A DNA stretch of 64,000 bases. Origin: Latrodectus hesperus. Lineage: Eukaryota; Arthropoda; Arachnida; Araneae; Theridiidae. The notes below the pieces were generated by a model that searched no databases, was not told the DNA's origin, and saw only the letters and a program-made list of their open reading frames with translations. Positions 56,604 to 64,000 of the stretch are shown here, one piece after another. The stretch spans positions 44,675,804 through 44,739,803 of the forward strand of contig CM075860.1 in the NCBI GenBank assembly GCA_037975125.1, given 5' to 3'. How positions within the stretch are numbered: the first letter of the stretch is position 1; each line of letters begins with the position of its first letter. The translations under genes and the position numbers were made by a program.

Positions 56604-58025
56604 GGTTGGTTGGGTTTTATGGCGCAAGGTCCAAAATTGGACATGCTGCGCCAAGAAAACTATTTCTGATGTATATATATATATTTTGTTCTAAATATTT
56701 TTTTTAACCCAAACAACATTAAAACTTTAAAAACAAAAATTAGTGTATATATAATTTTAAAATCTATTAATAAAATATAAAGTATATCACAATATATTTT
56801 AAAATAACAATTAAATATAATTTAAAAAACCTATTGCCCTTAAAAAAGCAAATAGGTTTCTATGGGGTGGATCCCCTATTAAATCAAATAAAGTCAAAAA
56901 ATCTGTCTTAAAAAAGTGTAAACGTTGTTGGTTAAAATCATGACATGAAATTAAAATATGATAAACAGTAAATGGTTCATCACACGTTTCACACCATGGA
57001 TTTAGTTCATTTAAAAACAAATATCTGTGTGTGAAACGTGTGTGTCCGATACGAAGGCGAGTTAATCTAACATCTGCACTTCGTAACGGTAAAACTGACA
57101 ATGAGGTGAGGGATGAGAAGATAGTATGCAACTTGTTGCCGACCTGCAAGCTCCACGATTCCTGCCAAAGACCATTTATAAAACTTTTTATACCTTTTCT
57201 CACATCAGAGAGAGGAACCGATGGTATAATGGGGTCTGATGCAGCCTTTCTAGCTGCATCCGCTCTCTCATTTCCATCAAGACCTACGTGACTTGGTATC
57301 CAACAAAATATAATATCATATCTCTTGCCAGCAAGGGAATCTAATGCTCGAAAAATCTTTGACACAACAGGATGGCAAGTAAAACTATTGTTTCTCAATG
57401 CTTCCAATACACTCATGCTGTCAGTATATATACAAAATTGCGATGGTCATCTGTATTCACATGCTGAAGCGCATAAAAGATAGCTGCGGCTTAAGCAGTA
57501 AAGATGGAGCAGGACGAATGTAGACTGTGATTAAAAACTGTGTTATTTATAACAATTCCACAGCCCACGTGTCCTGCTGATTTTGAACCATCCGTGAATA
57601 CAGGTATGTATGATTGATACTGACAGCGATGGGAGGAAAATAGCGTTTGAAAAACAATGGGTGTTGTGTCTGATTTTGAAAACTGAGCAAAAGAGTTATT
57701 AAAATTAATGGTTGGATTATACCAAGGCGGATGAGCAAAATTATCAATAGACTCTATCCGAACTATCACATAGGTCTGTGAGCCACAAATAAGATTTGGC
57801 TCTTGTGAGAAAAGGTGGGATGCTCAATGGTCGAGCATCAAACAGTCTTTTAAGAGAGGCATTAGGAATCATGGAACGTAAGGGGTGATGTGGGACTGAC
57901 ATAATTTTTGCGTAATAATTGAGAGTTTGCTGTATTCGTCTCAGGTCTAACGGTAGTTGATGACATACAACGTATAGACTCTGAACGGGTGATGTGCGGA
58001 ATGCCCCAGAGCATATCCTCAAAGC
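56604..58025 (-). mobile_element. AACC element copy G, in copy 4 ORF2
   Basis: The 3' part of an AACC copy: tail and 3' hairpin at 56604-56656, then ORF2 in pieces (57416-56811, 57769-57491, 58025-57744). Damage: a lost base near 57440, a stop in the RNase H AEA motif near 57493, and an extra base near 57764. RNase H still shows YTDSMS-like and GNERADAA strings. It is interrupted at 58025 by copy H; its 5' part lies outside the window. Confidence 0.85.
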
Positions 58026-59115
58026 TTGGTTGGTTGGTTGGGTTTTATGGCGCAAGGTCCAAAGATGGACATGCTGCGCCAAGAATAAATTTTTCGAAAA
58101 ATATATTTTATATTATTTACTTTTTTTATTTTATTTATAAATATGTATTTCTTTTAAAAACCCAAGCAACATTAAAATTTTAAAAAACAAAAATTAGTGT
58201 AGAAATAATTTTAAAATCTATATAAAATAGAACATAGAATAAAAGAAATCAAGTAAATATAAATTTTAAAATGTATAAATATAAATTTGGAAATCATATA
58301 AAATTTAAAAAACCTATTGCTCTTAAATAAGCAAATAGGTTTCTGTGGGGTGGCTCCCCCAGCAAATCAAACATAGTTAAAAGATTTGTTTTAAAAAATT
58401 TAAAACGGTAGACGTTAAAAATGGAACATGAGATTAAAATATGATAAATAGTAAATGGTTCATCACACGTTTCACACCATGGATTTACTTCATTTAAAAA
58501 TAAATGTCTATGAGTGAAACGTGTGTGTCCGATACGAAGGCGAGTTAATCTTACATCAGCTCTTCGTATCGGTAAAACTGATAATGGAGTGAGGGATGGA
58601 AAAATGGTATGTAATTTGTTGACGACCTGCAAGTTCCATGATTCCTGCCAAAGACCATATATAAAACTTTTTATAACCTTTCTCACATCTGAGAGAGGAA
58701 CCGATGGTAAAATTGGATCTGACGCAGCCTTTGCAGCTGCATCTGTTCTCTCATTGCCTTCAAGACCCATGTGGCTTGGTATCCAACAAAAAAATTTTTT
58801 TCCCTTGCCAGCAAGGGAATCCAATGCTTTAAAAATTTTGGACACAACAGGATGACAGGTAACACTATTGTTTTTCAAGGCTTCAATAATACTCATGCTG
58901 TCAGTATAGATACAAAATTGATGATAGTCTTCTGTATTCACGTGCTGAAGCGCATAATAAATAGCTGTAGCTTCAGCAGTAAAGATGGAGCAGGACGAAT
59001 GTAGGCTGTAACTAAAAGCTACATTATTGATAAAAACTCCACAGCCCACATGTCCTGCGGTTTTAGATCCATCCGTGAATACAGATTTGTATGATTGATT
59101 CTGACAGCGATGAGA
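58026..59115 (-). mobile_element. AACC element copy H, inside copy G
   Basis: The tail starts at 58026. ORF2's end is open from about 59115 to 58294 and covers RNase H (VFTDGSKT, TAEATAI, YTDSMS, GNERTDAAAK) and the knuckle CETCDEPFTIYHILISC. A small deletion removes residues near KGKKFFCWIPSH. It is interrupted at 59115 by copy I within ORF2. The remaining 5' part must lie right of 64000. Confidence 0.85.
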
Positions 59116-59363
59116 TTGGTTGGTTGGGTTTAATGGCGCAAGGTCCAAAAACGGACATGCTGCGCCAAGAACAAAATTTTGGAAGAATATTTTTATTTTA
59201 TTTAATATTTCTTCTTCTTCTTTTTTTTTTTCTTATATATATTTAAACCCAAGCAACATTAAAATATTAAAACACAAAAATCAGTGTATAAGTCATCTTA
59301 AAATGTATTTATTAAATATAATAAATGAAATATATTTAAAATCTTAAAATGTATAAATACAAA

Positions 59364-62300
59364 TCATATAAAGTTTAAAAAACCTATTGCTCTCAAATAA
59401 GCAAATAGGTTTTTGTGGGGTGGCTCCCCCAGCAAATCAAATAGAGTTAAAAGGTTTGTTTTGAAAAATTTAAAACGGTAGACGTTAAAAGTAGAACATG
59501 AGATTAAAATATGATAAACAGTAAATGGTTCATCACACGTCTCACACCATGGATTTATATCACTTAAAAACAAATGTTTGTGTGTGAAACGTGTGTGTCC
59601 GATACGAAGGCGAGTTAATCTAACATCAGCACTTCGTAACGGTAAAACTGACAATGAGGTGAGGGATGGGAATATGGTATGTAATTTGTTGACGACCTGT
59701 AAGTTCCATGATTCCTGCCAAAGACCATATACAAAACTTTTTATAGCCTTTCTCACATCTGAGAGAGGAACCGATGGTAATATTGGATCTGATGCAGCCT
59801 TTGCTGCTGCATCCGCTCTCTCATTTCCATCAAGACCTACGTGACTTGGTATCCAACAAAATATAATATCATATCCCTTGCCAGCAAGGGAATCTACTGC
59901 TTTAAAAATCTTTGACACAACAGGATGGCAAGTAAAACTATTGTCTTTCAATGCTTCCAATACACTCATGCTGTCAGTATATATACAAAATTGACGATGG
60001 TCATCTGTATTCACATGCTGAAGCGCATAAAAGATAGCTGCGGCTTCAGCAGTAAAGATGGAGCAGGACGAATGTAGACTGTGACTAAAAACTGTGTTAT
60101 TTATAACAACTCCACAGCCCACGTGTCCTGCTGATTTTGAACCATCCGTGAATACAGGTGTATATGATTGATACTGACAGCGATGGGAGGAGAATAGCGT
60201 TTGAAAAACAATAGGTGTTGTGTCTGATTTTAAGAACTGAGCAAAAGATTTATTAAAATTAATGGTTGGATCATACCAAGGCGGAAGAGCAAAATTATCA
60301 ATAGTCTCTATCCGAACATCACATAGGTCTGTGAGCCACAGATATGATTTGGCTCTTGTGAGAAAAGGTGGGACGCTCATTGGTCGAGCATCAAACAGTC
60401 TTTTAAGAGAGGCATTAGGAACCACGGAACGCAATGGGTGATGTGGAGTCGACATAATTTTTGCGTAATAATTGAGAGTTTGCTGCATTCGTCTCAGGTC
60501 TAACGGTAGTTGATGGCATACAACGTATAGACTCTGGACGGGTGATGTGCGGAATGCCCCAGAACATATCCTCAAAGCAGAGTGATGAACTGTGTCCAGT
60601 CTTCGTAAAATAGAAGATCTAGCCGATCCATAAACAACACACCCGTAGTCAATGCGGGACAGAATCAATGACTGATAAATTCGAAGTAGTGATGTGCGAT
60701 CTGCACCCCAAGATGTATTTGACAACACCTTGAGGATATTAAGCGATCGCTCACATTTCTTCCGCAAATACAAAACATGCGGAAGAAAGGATAATTTTCT
60801 GTCAAAGATTATTCCCAAAAATTTTATTTCATTGACTACTTGTATTGGGATGTTGTTGATATTAATAACTGGATCATTGTGAAGGCTAGTCTTTCTACAG
60901 AAGTGGACACATCTACTCTTGCTAGGAGATAAAGTATGGCCATTCTCGGCACACCATGCAGCAAGTTTGTTAACTGCAGTTTGCAGTTGTCTCTCAATTA
61001 ATCGCATATTAGACCCCTCGCATGATATTTGCAGGTCGTCAACATATAGTGTACCATTTATTGAAGATGGTAATTGATGTAGGATGTTACTGATGAATAA
61101 ATTAAAAATGGTGACACTTAAAATAGAGCCTTGGGGAACACCCTCGGCTTGAATAAAAGTATTGGAAAGTACAGTTCCAATACGAACTTTAAAAACACGG
61201 GAGCTTAAAAAATTTTGAAGGAATATCGGAAGATTACCCCGAAAGCCAAGATCATATAGTGAACGGAGAATTCCATATCGCCATGTACGGTCATATGCCT
61301 TCTCGATGTCAAAGAAAATGGAGACCAGATGGTTCCTCCGCACAAAAGCATTGCGGATTTGGGTCTCCAAATATGTGATATTATCAAGAGTGGATCTCCC
61401 TTTACGGAAGCCACTCTGATTAGTATGAATACATTTATTTTTTTCTAAGACATATACGAGACGGGCGTTGACCATACGTTCGAGAGTCTTACATAAGCAA
61501 CTCGTCAGAGCAATTGGTCGATAATTTGAAGGTTCTGAAGGATCCTTACCATCCTTTAGGACAGGAATCACTATTGCCTCTTGCCATAAAGATGGAAATT
61601 CATTTTCCGTCCAGATCCTATTGAACAAGTAAAGTAAGTTCAATAGGGAGTCTGGACTCAAATGTTGAAGCATGAGATAACTGATTCCATCAGGTCCTGG
61701 ACTGGTGTTATTGGCCTGCTGTAAAGCTTTCTTCAATTCAAACATTCCAAATTCACAGTTGTACGGTAAGACTTGTCGATGGTTGAAGCGAATTGGTACT
61801 CGCTCAGCACGACTCTTAGTCCTCAAGAACGAAGGACTATAAGAGTTCGAGCTTGAGAAGTTAGCAAATGCTTCACCAAGGACGTTAGCGATATCCGTAG
61901 GAGAAGAGTATATAGCAGCTCCGGATTTTAAAATAGGAATTGAAAATTCTCTATAAATTCCATTGGCTGCCTTAACCTTTCTCCATAACTGCTTACTGGA
62001 AGTTGAAGATGTTAGTGAAGATACATAGCAGGACCAGGATTCCTTCTGGCTTCGACGACGAGCTCTGCGAGCTAATGCTTTGGCTCTCTTAAATGCGATA
62101 AGATTCTCCGTTGTGGGGTACCTCCTAAATATCCCCCATAACTTCCTTTGATTTTTGTAAGTTTGTTGGCATTCTTTATTCCACCAAGGTTTGCAACGCC
62201 TTTTTGGTATAGAGGAACTTTTGGGTATTGCTATATCAGCTGCATTTATAATTGTTTTAGTGACTTTAATAACAGCTTCATCAATACTCTCGATCAAAAC

Positions 62301-63047
62301 CATTTCATTATCAATAACTGCCAAATGTGTAAATGACGTCCAATCTGCCCGACTATACACGTAAGTAGGTAGACGTTGTACTACACTACTACCTCCAGTC
62401 TGGGAGATGACGAGAGGGAAATGATCGCTATTGTGCAGATCATTTCCTACAGTTAAATTTAACAATGGCAGCAATGATGGTGAACAAATAGCAAGATCGA
62501 GAGAATGAAACGTTCTTGTGGGTACATGGAAATATGTCTTCTCGTCGGTATTAAGCAGACAGAGACTATTATCTGAAATAAACCGCTCTATCTGCCGACC
62601 GCGAGAATTAGTATCATCATTTCCCCACAAAGAACTATGGCCGTTAAAGTCACCTAACAACAGAAATGGTGTTGGCAGCTGATCTATTAATGCATCGAGT
62701 TCCTCTTGGCGGATGACATCATGTGGTGGTAAATATAAACTACAGACTGTTAATAAGCAAGCAGTATGAATTCTTACAGCAACAGCCTGTAGAGTAGTAT
62801 TCAATGGATGGGCAATGCTGGGAAAGGTATTAGATGTTAATATACAAACACCTCCAGACACTGCACCATCGTCACCACAATCTTTTCTAAAGCTTTTAAA
62901 CCCACGCATGGAGAAGTTATTGCTGGACTTCAGGAATGTTTCCTGAAGTGCAACACATGCGGGGTTGAAGGCTGAAATTATAGATTTGATGTCATCATGA
63001 TGTGAACGCAAACCATGGCAGTTCCAACTAATAAAGGAAGTTATTAT
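59364..63047 (-). CDS. ORF2 of copy I: endonuclease, RT, RNase H, intact motifs
   Basis: About 1227 codons, uninterrupted. Endonuclease: SWNCHG, ALQET, LLLGDFNGHSSLWG, SDHFPLV. RT: PGPDGIS, SNYRPIALTSCLCKTLE, FFDIEKAYD, GVPQGS, LYVDDLQIS. RNase H: FTDGSKS, TAEAAAI, YTDSMS, GNERADAAAK. Knuckle: CETCDEPFTVYHILISC. Closely related to copy B over its whole length. As in the other copies, the open frame starts right at the gag stop and has no ATG before WNCHG. Confidence 0.92.
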   Translation of the reverse strand: MITSFISWNCHGLRSHHDDIKSIISAFNPACVALQETFLKSSNNFSMRGFKSFRKDCGDDGAVSGGVCILTSNTFPSIAHPLNTTLQAVAVRIHTACLLTVCSLYLPPHDVIRQEELDALIDQLPTPFLLLGDFNGHSSLWGNDDTNSRGRQIERFISDNSLCLLNTDEKTYFHVPTRTFHSLDLAICSPSLLPLLNLTVGNDLHNSDHFPLVISQTGGSSVVQRLPTYVYSRADWTSFTHLAVIDNEMVLIESIDEAVIKVTKTIINAADIAIPKSSSIPKRRCKPWWNKECQQTYKNQRKLWGIFRRYPTTENLIAFKRAKALARRARRRSQKESWSCYVSSLTSSTSSKQLWRKVKAANGIYREFSIPILKSGAAIYSSPTDIANVLGEAFANFSSSNSYSPSFLRTKSRAERVPIRFNHRQVLPYNCEFGMFELKKALQQANNTSPGPDGISYLMLQHLSPDSLLNLLYLFNRIWTENEFPSLWQEAIVIPVLKDGKDPSEPSNYRPIALTSCLCKTLERMVNARLVYVLEKNKCIHTNQSGFRKGRSTLDNITYLETQIRNAFVRRNHLVSIFFDIEKAYDRTWRYGILRSLYDLGFRGNLPIFLQNFLSSRVFKVRIGTVLSNTFIQAEGVPQGSILSVTIFNLFISNILHQLPSSINGTLYVDDLQISCEGSNMRLIERQLQTAVNKLAAWCAENGHTLSPSKSRCVHFCRKTSLHNDPVININNIPIQVVNEIKFLGIIFDRKLSFLPHVLYLRKKCERSLNILKVLSNTSWGADRTSLLRIYQSLILSRIDYGCVVYGSARSSILRRLDTVHHSALRICSGAFRTSPVQSLYVVCHQLPLDLRRMQQTLNYYAKIMSTPHHPLRSVVPNASLKRLFDARPMSVPPFLTRAKSYLWLTDLCDVRIETIDNFALPPWYDPTINFNKSFAQFLKSDTTPIVFQTLFSSHRCQYQSYTPVFTDGSKSAGHVGCGVVINNTVFSHSLHSSCSIFTAEAAAIFYALQHVNTDDHRQFCIYTDSMSVLEALKDNSFTCHPVVSKIFKAVDSLAGKGYDIIFCWIPSHVGLDGNERADAAAKAASDPILPSVPLSDVRKAIKSFVYGLWQESWNLQVVNKLHTIFPSLTSLSVLPLRSADVRLTRLRIGHTRFTHKHLFLSDINPWCETCDEPFTVYHILISCSTFNVYRFKFFKTNLLTLFDLLGEPPHKNLFAYLRAIGFLNFI

Positions 63048-64000
63048 TTAAATAGAAAAGCTCCTCCCCCGGAGCTAGATGGCGGGTCCTCAATCGATTC
63101 CTCGAACGAAAAATCCTCGTCCGAAGGGTGAAGAGACACTGCATCAGCCTCCAGGGATAAAATGGCTTTACGGGTGGATAAGTTTGACTTACGAGAGCCC
63201 TCCTTTACAGATTTTAGCTTAAATGCTTTAAGGGCTCTTGATCTTGCCAAAGGAGCTTTCCGACTTGAAGGAGGTGTCGACTTTGGCGCTTGAGTTGTTG
63301 TTTGGGGTAATCTCATAATCGGAAGTGACAAAGAATCAGTTTGAGTACTAGCACTTTTGGTGACTTTTTTGCTGCTGCTGCATAACTCATACCAGGCTGT
63401 GGCGTTCTTGAGGTAACTTGTTTTCTGGCCTCAGGGTAAGAACATTTGTTTTTCACTTTATAGGTAGTAATTTCTTTTTCAAGTACCCATATAGGGCAAC
63501 TTCGAGAGTAGGAGGGATGGTCACCTTGACAGTTGACACATCTCTCCTTTGCTTTGCAGTCCGAGCTATCGTGGCCAACTGCCGCGCAACGTGCACAAGT
63601 CAGTTTGCCTCTGCAAGCACCTCTCGAGTGCCCAAAATGTTGGCACTGAAAACAACGCAAGGGATTTGGTATATACGGCCGGACGGGTAGATTCATGTAA
63701 GCAGCTTTGATATTGTCTGGAAGGTCTGGTGTCGCAAAAGTCAGAATGAGATGTTTTGTATTTAAGATCTTGTCATCTCTTCTGACTGTAATGCGTTTAA
63801 CAGCACAGACCTTCTGACTTTGCAGATTTTCTAAAATCTCATCCGCCGGCGAGTTCAACAAATCTCTTGCGGAAATTACTCCCTGTGAAAAATTTAAATT
63901 GCCATGAGGCGAAACAGTTACCTCGATATTGCCTAAACTTCTCATATTACTGAGCATAGTTGCCTGTGTAGAGTTAGCAGCCTCAATTAACAAGTCACCC
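63044..64000 (-). pseudogene. Gag-like ORF1 of copy I, frameshifted, partial
   Basis: Enters at the window edge and covers the three knuckles (CFQCQHFGHSRGAC, CARCAAVGHDSSDC, CVNCQGDHPSYSRSC). Near 63365 one G is missing relative to copy B (AAAAAAGTCACC against AAAAAGGTCACC), which shifts the frame. The original frame continues from about 63331 to TAA at 63044-63046 (ending GGGAFLFK). The lesion is next to a run of A, so a sequencing or polishing error is possible. Confidence 0.82.

Larger units (their letters stand above)
59116..64000 (-). mobile_element. AACC element copy I, inside copy H, runs off the window
   Basis: Tail and 3' hairpin at 59116-59170, complete ORF2 and most of gag. The 5' end should lie about 0.6 kb beyond the window if full length. 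It is the innermost and so the youngest of the G/H/I stack. Its ORF2 is intact; gag has one frameshift. Confidence 0.92.

Overview
This is a eukaryotic, AT-rich arthropod-type window with no single-copy host gene that I can support. A spider or other arachnid is my best guess, from the character of its repeats, but nothing in the sequence proves it. Nearly everything recognisable is mobile DNA, plus one piece of 28S ribosomal DNA. Positions 14927-15426 are exactly 500 Ns, a fixed-size assembly gap, so the two sides may not be true neighbours.

Left of the gap (1-14926) is ordinary-looking AT-rich DNA with old repeats: several tRNA-derived SINE-like pieces, a 1.7 kb hAT DNA transposon remnant with matching terminal inverted repeats and an 8 bp target duplication that carries a younger SINE inside it, a 168 bp AT microsatellite, and the degraded 3' end of an RTE-like reverse transcriptase.

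Right of the gap (15427-64000) is a nest of non-LTR retrotransposons around a 28S rDNA fragment on the minus strand (32915-33895 and 39618-40048). Three families are distinguishable. (1) An R1-like, GC-rich element on the minus strand. Its 5' flank is the 28S sequence TACTATCTAGCGAACC, that is the R1 target, and it is cut up by later insertions. (2) The 'AACC element', about 5.6 kb, with a two-hairpin 5' end, a CCHC gag, a second ORF with endonuclease, reverse transcriptase, RNase H and a terminal CCHC, a 3' hairpin and an (AACC)n tail. Copies A, B and C sit in the R1-like element, D in 28S, E in family 3, and G, H and I are stacked inside each other at the right edge. E1 and J lie near the gap. 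Five copies have clean 12-14 bp target duplications, so the order of insertion can be read. (3) The 'ACGTATT element', A/C-rich and R1/TRAS-like in its endonuclease, which forms a head-to-tail array of four differently 5'-truncated copies that all end in the same nucleotide string, followed by a divergent copy with an intact gag.

The most unusual signals are: a tandem array of about 56 bp hairpins derived from a conserved 28S domain IV segment, whose closing stems differ between units yet stay paired; the four-copy array with a structured 3' end showing compensatory base changes; AACC copies that are mosaics (5' leader and ORFs with different relationships); an ORF2 with no usable AUG before its first endonuclease motif; and a local 30 bp inversion plus tandem duplication in copy D. 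Copies A, B and I keep long uninterrupted ORF2 frames, but A has lost a catalytic RT aspartate, B has a slightly shortened gag and I has a gag frameshift.
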